This document shows positions 1 to 6,785 of a stretch of 8,570 nt of DNA, in pieces. This stretch comes from Candidatus Babelota bacterium (GTDB lineage: Bacteria > JAGOBX01). The notes beneath the pieces were generated by a model. The model saw only the letters and a list, made by a program, of their open reading frames with translations, did no database searches and was not told the DNA's origin. The stretch lies in the NCBI GenBank assembly GCA_017999075.1, contig JAGOBX010000133.1, positions 1 to 8,570 of the forward strand, read 5' to 3'. Position numbers and translations under genes: made by a program. How positions within the stretch are numbered: the stretch's first letter is position 1; each line of letters begins with the position of its first letter.

Positions 1-158
1 GCTATAAGTAATACGTCAGGAGGTATAGGAAAAAAAGAAGATTCCGCAAAAGACATTAAAATCAAAACCAAATTTCCATATTGAGTGTTGGCCCAGTGTA
101 ATGTCCAATTATAAATATATTTTACAGGTTTATTTATAAAATTCATAATTTTTTTCAT
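1..158 (-). CDS. YqaA-like DedA/VTT-domain membrane protein, N-terminal part (runs off window)
   Basis: This is a partial gene; about 52 codons are visible before the left edge. I translated it by hand from ATG 158-156. After a short basic N-terminus comes a Trp-rich stretch (WTLHWANTQYG) and then the start of a hydrophobic segment with AESSFFPIPPDVLLIA. That ESSFFPIPPDVLL block is the signature of the YqaA branch of the DedA/SNARE-associated (VTT) family, which are polytopic inner-membrane proteins. DedA relatives are linked to lipid flipping and membrane homeostasis, but the YqaA branch has no settled substrate. No clear Shine-Dalgarno precedes ATG 158 or the in-frame ATG at 146, so the exact start is uncertain. 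The gene is divergent from the dehydrogenase gene. The family call rests on the motif alone, since most of the protein lies outside the window. Confidence 0.8.
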   Translation of the reverse strand, partial: MKKIMNFINKPVKYIYNWTLHWANTQYGNLVLILMSFAESSFFPIPPDVLLI

Positions 159-167
159 AGCTGTCAG

Positions 168-195
168 TATTTTATAACATAACTTTAAATTAGCA
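168..195 (-). promoter_or_regulatory. Possible weak promoter for the YqaA-like gene
   Basis: Read on the minus strand, TTGCTA is followed after 16 bases by TAAAAT, just upstream of the YqaA-like gene. The -35 box matches 4 of 6 consensus bases and the -10 box 5 of 6. Transcription would begin only about ten bases before ATG 158, giving a very short leader, which fits the absence of a visible Shine-Dalgarno. In DNA this AT-rich such matches arise easily by chance. Confidence 0.3.
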
Positions 196-211
196 ATGTT
201 TTTTTACTGAT

Positions 212-239
212 TTGACAAAATAAAAACTATAAGTATAAT
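212..239 (+). promoter_or_regulatory. Consensus sigma70-type promoter for the dehydrogenase gene
   Basis: A perfect -35 box, TTGACA (212-217), is separated by 16 bases from a perfect -10 box, TATAAT (234-239). Transcription would start near 246, giving a leader of about 90 bases before ATG 339. A second TATAAT at 313-318 lacks a good -35 box and lies very close to the ribosome binding site, so it is less likely to be used. Confidence 0.75.
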
Positions 240-338
240 TACAAAATAAATAATTTAACATTTTGGATATTTATTGAAGTTTCAAAAATTCGATAAATTT
301 TATAAATAAAATTATAATATAAAAATCAAGGAAATGTT

Positions 339-1439
339 ATGAAAGAAAAATTAAAATATTACAAATTTAACTTTATGCATAAATTTGTTAAAGATGTTTT
401 TATAAATACAGGGGTTCCTAAAAAGGATGCAAAAATAATTGCAGATGTAATAATAGAAGCTGATAAACGCGGAATAGATTCTCACGGAGTGGCGCGCCTT
501 AAAACAATCTATTATGACAGAATAAAGGAAGGCATTCAGTTTCCAGTAACAAATTTTGAAATTATAAAAGACAAAATGGCAATTGCTGTTGTTGACGGAC
601 ATAATGGAATGGGCCAGGTAATCGCCAAAAAATCAATGGATATTGCTATAAAAAAAGCAAAAAAATATGGAATCGGAATGGTTGCATCCCGAAACTCCAC
701 ACATTACGGAATAGCCGGATATTATGTGTTACAGGCAATAAAATCCGGTATGATCGGAATAACAGGGACTAATGCAAGACCTTCTGTGGCTCCTACGTTC
801 GGAATTGAAAATATGCTCGGCACCAATCCCCTTACTTTTGGAATGCCGTCTGATGAAGAATTCCCTTTTGTATTAGACTGTGCAACCTCTTTAACTCAAC
901 GAGGTAAAATAGAAGTTTATGCAAGGTTAAACAAAAAATTGCCTGAAGGATGGGTCATTGGCGATGACGGCAAATCAAAAACAGATAGCATTAAAATTCT
1001 AAATGATTTGGTGAAAGGAACTGCAGCGCTTACTCCGCTCGGAGGCATAGGCGAAGAAACAGCAGGATACAAAGGATACGGATATGCTACAGTGGTAGAA
1101 ATTTTATCTGCTGCATTACAATCAGGAAACTTTTTAAAAATGCTTAATGGTATTGAAAACGGAATTAAAGTTCCTTACAGATTAGGGCATTTTTTTATTG
1201 CTGTAAATATTGATTTTTTCATTAAGCTTGAAGAATTCAAAAAAATCACAGGTTCTATTCTTCGCAGCTTAAGATCATCAAAAAAAATGAAAGGACAGAA
1301 TAGAATTTATACTGCCGGTGAAAAAGAACATTTAATCTGGCTCGACAGAAAAAAAAAAGGAATTCCTTTACCTGAAAAATCTATTGAAGAATTAAAAACA
1401 ATATGTAAAGAATTAAATTTAACCGGATATAAATTTTAA
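339..1439 (+). CDS. Malate/L-lactate dehydrogenase, Ldh2 family (NAD(P)-dependent)
   Basis: A soluble cytoplasmic oxidoreductase of the Ldh_2 (malate/L-lactate/ureidoglycolate dehydrogenase) family, unrelated in fold to classical LDH/MDH. At 366 residues it is full length. Family blocks occur in order: EADKRGIDSHGVARL (about 40-54, with the conserved His49 and Arg53), STHYG (120-124, His122), GTNPLTFGMP (161-170), LDCATS (179-184), RGKIEVYARLNKKLPEGW (188-205), LTPLGG (231-236), KGYGYATVVEILSAAL (245-260), GHFFIAVNI (283-291) and a C-terminal GEKE (327-330). Members reversibly reduce 2-oxoacids such as oxaloacetate or pyruvate with NAD(P)H. Substrate cannot be fixed from sequence; malate or lactate is most likely. 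ATG 339 is supported by AAGGAA at 328-333, five bases upstream. It has its own strong promoter and its stop lies in a terminator stem, so it is probably monocistronic. The reading frame is intact. Confidence 0.93.
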   Translation: MKEKLKYYKFNFMHKFVKDVFINTGVPKKDAKIIADVIIEADKRGIDSHGVARLKTIYYDRIKEGIQFPVTNFEIIKDKMAIAVVDGHNGMGQVIAKKSMDIAIKKAKKYGIGMVASRNSTHYGIAGYYVLQAIKSGMIGITGTNARPSVAPTFGIENMLGTNPLTFGMPSDEEFPFVLDCATSLTQRGKIEVYARLNKKLPEGWVIGDDGKSKTDSIKILNDLVKGTAALTPLGGIGEETAGYKGYGYATVVEILSAALQSGNFLKMLNGIENGIKVPYRLGHFFIAVNIDFFIKLEEFKKITGSILRSLRSSKKMKGQNRIYTAGEKEHLIWLDRKKKGIPLPEKSIEELKTICKELNLTGYKF

Positions 1440-1460
1440 AATTTCATATTCGGTTTTTTT
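1421..1460. terminator. Shared convergent terminator between the dehydrogenase gene and the ATPase operon
   Basis: A near-perfect palindrome has its left arm at 1421-1437 (AACCGGATATAAATTTT) and its right arm at 1438-1455 (AAAATTTCATATTCGGTT). It is followed by a T run (1454-1460, then T-rich). One G·T pair and one bulged C break the stem. On the plus strand this is a good intrinsic terminator. On the minus strand the G·U becomes a C/A mismatch and the T tract is interrupted, so termination there should be weaker. The stop codons of both genes (1437-1439 plus, 1444-1446 minus) fall inside the hairpin. Confidence 0.75.
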
Positions 1461-2064
1461 TATTTTTAACCATTTTAACTTTAAAAAAATCTTCCCGTTC
1501 TTTTTCTTCAAGTGTAGATTCAAGAAATTTGATTTGTTCTTCATATTTCGGAATCAATATATAATCAAGAGCGTTAGCCCTTTTCTGCGTTTTTTTAATT
1601 TCAAAAACTAACTTTTTTACCGATGTTTCAATTTCAATTATTTTCAACGATATGCTTACAGCTGTCTTAACTTTTTTTATTAATTCATCAACCTCTGAAG
1701 TAGAATCTAAAAGGCTGATGTTCTGAGAGATATTTTTATTATCATCATTTATTACGGGAATAGAAACACCTATAATATTTTTGTTTTTCAAAAAAACATC
1801 TTTGTCTTCAACGCAGATATTTGACAGCAAACTGACTTTAGAAGAACCGTTTGTCAACCGCGCAAATGCCGCAGCTTTAAAAACATCATTATATGCCTTA
1901 AAAAATTCTTTTTGCATAATTTTTATTTTAGGAGCAAGAGCTGTAAGTTTATGCGTTAAAGCAATTCTTTTTTTATCAAGCAGGTTATAACCCTGTCTGG
2001 CAATTTTAATTGATTTTTTCAAATTCAATAAATTGCTTTTTGTAGGAGCAACATATTCAAACAT
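1444..2064 (-). CDS. atpD: V/A-type ATPase subunit D (central rotor shaft)
   Basis: Subunit D forms the long antiparallel coiled coil that turns inside the A3B3 head and, with F, makes the central stalk. At 206 residues it has family-typical length. The N-terminus has the hallmark APTKSNLLNLKKSIKIARQGYNLLDKKR (about 6-33). The C-terminus has KKTQKRANALDYILIPKYEEQIKFLESTLEEKEREDFFKVKMVK (about 157-200), the second helix of the coiled coil. The middle (about 85-125) is the variable part. ATG 2064 has AGGAG six bases upstream (2071-2075). It is the last gene of the operon, 60 bases after subunit B, and ends in the convergent terminator. That 60-base gap is one of the two wide gaps inside the operon; I see no convincing promoter in it. 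The basic tail (KNKKNRI) is encoded within the terminator region. Confidence 0.95.
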   Translation of the reverse strand: MFEYVAPTKSNLLNLKKSIKIARQGYNLLDKKRIALTHKLTALAPKIKIMQKEFFKAYNDVFKAAAFARLTNGSSKVSLLSNICVEDKDVFLKNKNIIGVSIPVINDDNKNISQNISLLDSTSEVDELIKKVKTAVSISLKIIEIETSVKKLVFEIKKTQKRANALDYILIPKYEEQIKFLESTLEEKEREDFFKVKMVKNKKNRI

Positions 2065-2124
2065 AAAAAACTCCTGAAATCATCATCATAAAAAAAGAGT
2101 TATAATTTATTATTCCCATAATTT

Positions 2125-3507
2125 TTATAATTTAGGTTTATAATATTTTTTTAGAATACTATCAGGAATTCTTTCAAAAAGTGAAACTGGAAGTTTAGAA
2201 AATAATTCCCAAACAATATTCAACGATTCTTCTATTGTTCTGTTTTCAGAATAAGACTGGTTAATGAACACTTGTTCAAAACTGCGTGAAAAATCAAGAA
2301 TAATTTTATCAGTTTCATTCAAACTTTCTTCACCTATTACAGCTACAAGCGACGCAATTTCCTGAGACTGAGAATACAAAGCATTTAATTGACTTGCAAC
2401 TTTATCATGATCATCTCTGGTTTTCCCTTCACCTATTCCGTCTTTCATCAGGCGGGAAAGAGAAGATAAAATATTTACAGGCGGATAAATATTTTTTTTA
2501 AAAAGAGATTTACTTAATACTATCTGCCCTTCAGTAATGTATCCAGTCATATCAGGTATAGGATGAGTAATATCATCATTCGGCATAGTAAGAATCGGAA
2601 TTTGCGTTATTGAACCTGATTTGCCATGAAGCCTTCCTGCGCGTTCGTAAATCGTAGACAAATCGCTGTACAAATATCCCGGAAATCCTTTGCGCGACGG
2701 AACTTCGCCTCTGCTTGATGAAAGTTCACGGAGAGCTTCACAATAATTAGTCATATCAGTCAAAATTACTAAAACATGATAATCTTCTTCAAAAGCTAAA
2801 AATTCAGCTGTAGTCAAAGCTGACCTGGGTATCATAATCCTTTCAATTATAGGATCATTGGCAAGATTAAGAAACATAACTACTTTATTAAAAGCGCCGC
2901 TTTCTTCAAAACTATTCCTGAAATAATATGCCGTATCATTTTTAATTCCCATTGCCCCGAAAACTACTGCAAATTTATCATTTGCCTTATCAGTAATATT
3001 AGCTTGCCGCGCAATCTGAGCTGCAAGCATATTATGCGGTAATCCTTCAGTTGAAAAAATCGGAAGTTTCTGGCCTCTTATAAGAGTTGCTAAAATATCA
3101 ATTGCTGAAACCCCTGTTTGTATGCAGTCTTTAGGATAACTTCTGGATACAGGATTTATAGGTTCGCCATTAACATTTTTTTTTACGGACGACAATATTT
3201 CAGGACCATCATCAAGCGGTTTACCTAGAGCATTAAACGTCCGGCCAAGCATTTCAGCTGAAACCGGAAGCTCAAATGGCTTACCGAAGAATTTTATTTT
3301 GGTCTCCGCAAGATTTAAATCTTTAGTGCCTTCAAAAACCTGAACAACCGCAAAACTATCAGTTACTTCTATAACTTTCCCAGTCCGGCGAGAATCATCG
3401 TGTAATTGAATTTGAACTAATTCATCATATCCTACTCCGCTTATATTTTCAATAACAATAAGGTTTCCCGAAGATTTTGTAATTCCTTTATATTCTTTCA
3501 ATAACAT
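2125..3507 (-). CDS. atpB: V/A-type ATPase subunit B (regulatory, non-catalytic head subunit)
   Basis: Subunit B alternates with A in the hexameric head and contributes residues to the catalytic interface. From ATG 3507 it is 460 residues, normal for the family. As expected it lacks a Walker A P-loop: the equivalent position reads [19 protein letters not shown]. Conserved blocks follow: [50 protein letters not shown], and [20 protein letters not shown], whose SLSRLM Arg (352 from this start) corresponds to the arginine finger reaching the A-subunit nucleotide. Start choice: an in-frame ATG also exists at 3519, adding four residues, but only ATG 3507 has a Shine-Dalgarno, GGTGA at 3517-3513, five bases upstream. 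That sequence overlaps the stop codon of subunit A (3515-3513), so translation of A and B is probably coupled, fitting their 1:1 stoichiometry. Confidence 0.96.
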   Translation of the reverse strand: MLLKEYKGITKSSGNLIVIENISGVGYDELVQIQLHDDSRRTGKVIEVTDSFAVVQVFEGTKDLNLAETKIKFFGKPFELPVSAEMLGRTFNALGKPLDDGPEILSSVKKNVNGEPINPVSRSYPKDCIQTGVSAIDILATLIRGQKLPIFSTEGLPHNMLAAQIARQANITDKANDKFAVVFGAMGIKNDTAYYFRNSFEESGAFNKVVMFLNLANDPIIERIMIPRSALTTAEFLAFEEDYHVLVILTDMTNYCEALRELSSSRGEVPSRKGFPGYLYSDLSTIYERAGRLHGKSGSITQIPILTMPNDDITHPIPDMTGYITEGQIVLSKSLFKKNIYPPVNILSSLSRLMKDGIGEGKTRDDHDKVASQLNALYSQSQEIASLVAVIGEESLNETDKIILDFSRSFEQVFINQSYSENRTIEESLNIVWELFSKLPVSLFERIPDSILKKYYKPKL

Positions 3508-3512
3508 ATTTT

Positions 3513-5270
3513 TCACCATTTCATATTAGAAATTTCATCATCAAATTTTTTCCAAACTTCATCAATCAAATAAAGTTCATTATTCTTGACTGTACTTTTA
3601 AGTTTGAACAAAACATCATTTATTTTTAATTTTTTCAATAAATCAAACGAAACGCCTTTTATATTTAATTCTTTTAAGACATCATAATAATGATGATATA
3701 ATTTCAACATTTTATATTGTTTTTCCATAGAACAATAAGTGTCAACTTCATCATAAGCCCCCTGCTGAAGAAAACCAGTTTTTATCAAACGCGCAAAAAA
3801 AATAATTAATTTCTGATTGTCTGCAAGCACATCATCTCCAACAAGTTTTACAATTTGAGACAATTCATTTTCAATTTGCATTATTTCCATTGTTTTATTA
3901 ACTATCTGCATCCAATCAGGCGAAACGTTTTTTTCCCAGTATTCACTCATTTCATTATAATATTCCGAATAGCTCTCCAGCCAGTTAATAGCAGGGTAAT
4001 GCCTGGCATTTGCCAGATTGCGATCAAGCCCCCAGAAACATCTGATAAAACGTTTTGTATTCTGAGTTACAGGTTCGCTGAAATCACCGCCAGGAGGTGA
4101 AACTGCGCCTATAACACTTATAGAACCATTTGTTTTATTAAAATTCTGAACATATCCTGCCCGTTCATAAAATTCTGCAACTCTGCTTCCAAGATACGCA
4201 GGATATCCTTCTTCGGCTGGTATTTCTTCAAGTCTTCCGGAAATTTCACGCAAAGCTTCCGCCCATCTCGAAGTAGAATCAGCCATAATTGCAACATTAT
4301 ATCCCATATCTCTGAAATATTCGCCAAGTGTTATTCCTGTATATATGCTGGCTTCACGCGCGGCAACAGGCATATTTGAGGTGTTTGCTATAAGTATTGT
4401 TCTTTCCATAAGAAGTTGACCTGAACGCGGATCAATTATTTTAGGAAAATCTTCAAGCACTTCAGTCATTTCATTTCCTCTTTCTCCACAGCCAACATAA
4501 ACAATAAGATCAGCAGCGCTCCATTTTGCAAGTTGATGCTGAGTCATTGTTTTACCTGTCCCGAATCCGCCTGGTATAGCAGCAGTGCCTCCTTTGGCTA
4601 ACGGAAAAAACGTATCTATAACACGCTGGCCAGTAATTAAAGGTTCTGCAGGAAGCAACCTTTGTTGAACCGGCCTTGAAATGCGAATAGGCCAATTCTG
4701 AAACATTTTAATTTCCTTTATGCCATTCGAAGTTTTAACTCGAAAAATAACAGTCTCTATATTGTAAACCCCATTAGGAATGTTTTCTATAATCTCGCCA
4801 CTTATACCTATCGGTACAAGAATTTTATGAACAATCATAGATGTTTCCTGTATTTCTGCAACAATATCCCCTGATTTAACAATATCTCCTTTGATTTTAA
4901 GAATTCTTACCTCCCATTTTTTTTTACGGTCCAAAGTAGTAGACGAAACTCCTCTTGTAAGAAATTGTCCGGAAATCTGTTCAAGTTTTTTTAAAGGTCG
5001 TAAAATTCCATCATACATATTTCCAACAAGCCCCGGGCCTAATTCAGCATAAAGCGGAAAATTAGTGCGGTAATAAGGTTCTCCTGGTTTCAATCCGCAA
5101 GTATCTTCATAAACCTGAATGGTAGCAATATTATTATTCAATTCAATAACTTCTCCTGTAAGTTTAAGATTACCTGCTTGAATCAATTCAAACATTTTTA
5201 CGTTTACCGCATTATCCAGTTTAACAACAGGTCCGTTTACATATATAATTTTTCCATTAGGCGTCTGCAT
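3513..5270 (-). CDS. atpA: V/A-type ATPase catalytic subunit A
   Basis: This is the catalytic subunit, hydrolysing or making ATP at the A/B interface; 585 residues from ATG 5270, family-typical. It has an N-terminal beta barrel, then the non-homologous insertion specific to V/A-type A subunits (about 105-190). The Walker A loop is GGFGTGKT (234-241), then the catalytic-Glu block [17 protein letters not shown] (Glu263) and Walker B-type [17 protein letters not shown] (Asp331). The C-terminal helical domain is complete. Most relatives I know carry GPFGSGKT; the Gly and Thr replacements should keep the loop functional. The frame is also open from GTG 5279, giving 588 residues, but ATG 5270 is preferred because GGAAGTGA, one mismatch from GGAGGTGA, sits just upstream at 5283-5276. 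It begins 15 bases after E stops and ends inside the ribosome binding site of B. Confidence 0.97.
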   Translation of the reverse strand: MQTPNGKIIYVNGPVVKLDNAVNVKMFELIQAGNLKLTGEVIELNNNIATIQVYEDTCGLKPGEPYYRTNFPLYAELGPGLVGNMYDGILRPLKKLEQISGQFLTRGVSSTTLDRKKKWEVRILKIKGDIVKSGDIVAEIQETSMIVHKILVPIGISGEIIENIPNGVYNIETVIFRVKTSNGIKEIKMFQNWPIRISRPVQQRLLPAEPLITGQRVIDTFFPLAKGGTAAIPGGFGTGKTMTQHQLAKWSAADLIVYVGCGERGNEMTEVLEDFPKIIDPRSGQLLMERTILIANTSNMPVAAREASIYTGITLGEYFRDMGYNVAIMADSTSRWAEALREISGRLEEIPAEEGYPAYLGSRVAEFYERAGYVQNFNKTNGSISVIGAVSPPGGDFSEPVTQNTKRFIRCFWGLDRNLANARHYPAINWLESYSEYYNEMSEYWEKNVSPDWMQIVNKTMEIMQIENELSQIVKLVGDDVLADNQKLIIFFARLIKTGFLQQGAYDEVDTYCSMEKQYKMLKLYHHYYDVLKELNIKGVSFDLLKKLKINDVLFKLKSTVKNNELYLIDEVWKKFDDEISNMKW

Positions 5271-5285
5271 AACAATCACTTCCAG

Positions 5286-5921
5286 TTATTCATATAATTC
5301 TTTCAATATAATAAATTTCAATTCTGTTTTTGAGGAATTCAGTCTTTCTTCAACTGTATTAGACAAAAAATAATTTTTATTCTCAGGTTTAACCATAACT
5401 CCTGCATTAGTCGTAATATAATCATAAGATTTAATCAAATTCACTATTTTGTTATGTTCGGTAAAAAAATAATTATTAATCTTTTCCAAAAATTCAGGGG
5501 TTAAAATACATTCATCCCTTTTATCAAATATCAATATTATATCCGGTTCATCAATTTCCATTACCGCTTCAATGATCATAGCTCTTAAAATTGCAGGATA
5601 TTTTTTGTTTTCTCTAATGGTTTTCAAATCCGCATTAACCTCTTCAAAAAGATTTTCCACAAGTTCCGAAATTTTTTTCATTTTATTTTTTTTTTGTTCA
5701 AGAGTCGCCTGAAGAATGTTTCTATTCCCCGAATTTTCAGAGTCTTTTTTAATTTGATTAAGTTTTTTCGATATATTATCTTCTATCTTTTCAATTTCTT
5801 TTTTTTCATAATCTGCCGCCCAATCCAAAGCAGATTTTATAATTTCATCACGTTTGGCTTCTGCTTCTTTCATAATATTTTTACTAATATTATTTATTTT
5901 ATCATTAAATGAAACAGCCAT
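5286..5921 (-). CDS. atpE: V/A-type ATPase subunit E (peripheral stalk)
   Basis: Subunit E is part of the peripheral stalk that holds the A3B3 head still against the membrane subunit I. The 211-residue protein has the expected two-part form. The N-terminal half (about 1-95) is highly charged, Lys/Glu-rich and predicted to be a long helix or coiled coil. The C-terminal half (about 105-211) is a compact alpha/beta domain, with AILRAMIIEAVMEI, DIILIFDKRDE and YITTNAGVMVK matching family positions. Sequence identity in this family is low, so the call rests on architecture and on its place directly before A. ATG 5921 has AAGGTG at 5935-5930, eight bases upstream, partly inside the stop region of F. 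In most bacterial and archaeal operons E pairs with G/H, which is not visible here, and is followed by C, which is absent. Confidence 0.88.
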   Translation of the reverse strand: MAVSFNDKINNISKNIMKEAEAKRDEIIKSALDWAADYEKKEIEKIEDNISKKLNQIKKDSENSGNRNILQATLEQKKNKMKKISELVENLFEEVNADLKTIRENKKYPAILRAMIIEAVMEIDEPDIILIFDKRDECILTPEFLEKINNYFFTEHNKIVNLIKSYDYITTNAGVMVKPENKNYFLSNTVEERLNSSKTELKFIILKELYE

Positions 5922-5926
5922 AATTA

Positions 5927-6238
5927 CTACACCTTCATTCCTGTAGATTGAAAAATATAATCAATAATATAATTTTCATTAAACTTGCTATTGTTTTTTT
6001 CAGGAATAACATGCACTAATGGAAGCGCTCCTGATTTCGAATGTGTTTCAATTTTATTCCTGATAATATCAGCTATATCTGCAGAAACTATAATTAAACA
6101 TAAATCAGGCGTATCCAATAGTTTTTGAAATAATAAATCAAGTGAATTTTCAGTCATAGTGTCAGGACAAACTGATTTAATTCCTGCAAAACCAAGTATA
6201 TCTCCGCACTCCTGGCTTACAAACCCTATTATCTTCAT
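5927..6238 (-). CDS. atpF: V/A-type ATPase subunit F (rotor shaft partner of D)
   Basis: A small soluble subunit of 103 residues, the usual length, that binds the D coiled coil to form the central shaft and modulates ATPase activity. It shows the Rossmann-like beta-alpha pattern of the family: MKIIGFVSQECGDILGFAGI at the start, with GFAGIKSV matching the LGFRLAGV-type motif. CLIIVSADIADIIRNKI (47-63) matches the ILITE-type second strand and helix, and GALPLVHVIPEK (70-81) matches the SGPLPLVVEIP motif. Its ATG overlaps the TGA of K as ATGA (6238-6235). No strong Shine-Dalgarno precedes it, so translation probably depends on ribosomes finishing K. It lies between K and E, not after C as in the common H-I-K-E-C-F-A-B-D order. 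Confidence 0.9.
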   Translation of the reverse strand: MKIIGFVSQECGDILGFAGIKSVCPDTMTENSLDLLFQKLLDTPDLCLIIVSADIADIIRNKIETHSKSGALPLVHVIPEKNNSKFNENYIIDYIFQSTGMKV

Positions 6239-6726
6239 AATTTTGCCAATATCATAAAAGAAACTAATAATCCATAAATAGCAATTCCTTCAGCTAATCC
6301 CATATAAATCAATGTTTTCCCCAATAATCCGGGTTTTTCAGAAATTGCGCCAATGCCCGCAGCGCCAACTATGCCCGTTCCTATTCCTGCACCAATTGTC
6401 GCAAATGCCGTAGACAACCCTGCAGCAATGAATCCAAGACCGTTCTGTATGCCTTGTCCCAATGAAATTTCTCCTAATGTTTTGGCAGGTTCAGAAACAG
6501 TTTCCGCCACAGCATTGCTTCCTGATAAAATCCATATAATTCCCGTAATAAATGAAAATAATAAAACATTAATATTTATACCAACCGCAAGTTTCCCGAA
6601 AAACATATGTTTTTTTTTCATCAAAACATCTAAAACAATTTTTTCATTTTCTAAATAGTTTAAATAAAAACCGTAACATATTGAACCGATTACAACCAAA
6701 CTCAAAAATAATAATACAATAAACAT
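6235..6726 (-). CDS. atpK: V/A-type ATPase subunit K (c-ring proteolipid)
   Basis: This is the ion-carrying ring subunit, an integral membrane protein of 163 residues. The C-terminal part is one classic c-subunit hairpin: a Gly/Ala-rich helix (about 93-126, ATIGAGIGTGIVGAAGIGAISEKP) and a second helix (about 137-161) with the ion-binding Glu146 in GLAEGIAIYGLL. Ahead of it is an extension with a hydrophobic helix (2-21), a charged linker with KKKH (37-40), and a second hydrophobic segment (47-68) ending in NAVAET. It is not a tandem duplication of the hairpin as in Enterococcus NtpK, because only one half carries the carboxylate. The start is secure: AGGAGGT (6731-6737) lies four bases upstream, the strongest ribosome binding site in the operon, fitting a subunit needed in about ten copies. 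A 59-base gap separates it from I. Confidence 0.94.
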   Translation of the reverse strand: MFIVLLFLSLVVIGSICYGFYLNYLENEKIVLDVLMKKKHMFFGKLAVGININVLLFSFITGIIWILSGSNAVAETVSEPAKTLGEISLGQGIQNGLGFIAAGLSTAFATIGAGIGTGIVGAAGIGAISEKPGLLGKTLIYMGLAEGIAIYGLLVSFMILAKL

Positions 6727-6730
6727 AACA

Positions 6731-6737
6731 ACCTCCT
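6731..6737 (-). promoter_or_regulatory. Strong Shine-Dalgarno for subunit K
   Basis: Read on the minus strand the sequence is AGGAGGT, four bases before ATG 6726. It is clearly better than the sites before F, E, A, B and D, and probably raises c-subunit synthesis relative to the rest of the operon. Confidence 0.75.
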
Positions 6738-6785
6738 AAAAATTATATTTAATTATTGCATAGTTTTATATTATATACTATATGC

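Larger units (their letters stand above)
159..338. other. Divergent intergenic region (180 bp)
   Basis: This very AT-rich spacer separates the divergent YqaA-like and dehydrogenase genes. It holds the strong rightward promoter at 212-239 and a weaker possible leftward promoter near 168-195. The rightward leader of about 90 bases has A/T runs and only weak AT hairpins (for example around 295-312). I see no riboswitch, tRNA or convincing operator palindrome. Confidence 0.6.

Noticed and set aside
334-342. Two-codon ATG-TTA-TGA reading frame overlapping the start codon of the dehydrogenase gene
   Set aside because: Too short to judge and easily due to chance in AT-rich sequence.
351-602. Minus-strand open frame opposite the start of the dehydrogenase gene
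   Set aside because: It lies antisense inside a clear Ldh2-family gene and gives a Tyr/Phe/Cys-rich, low-complexity translation with no family resemblance.
2065-2124. Possible 20-codon peptide (ATG 2119) and the ATGATGATG run between B and D
   Set aside because: It would overlap the start of D and has no ribosome binding site. The stretch is better read as a leader for D.
4118-4327. Minus-strand open frame of 69 codons within subunit A
   Set aside because: It is an out-of-frame shadow of the conserved catalytic subunit A sequence.
6353-6658. Plus-strand open frame of 101 codons opposite subunit K
   Set aside because: It is the antisense reflection of the Gly/Ala-rich c-subunit hairpin, giving Pro/Ala repeats; no ribosome binding site or family match.
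6727-6785. Internal promoter or attenuator between subunits I and K
   Set aside because: TATAAT-like strings and a weak ATAGT/ACTAT inverted repeat occur, but no good -35 box is placed correctly and the region is almost pure A/T.
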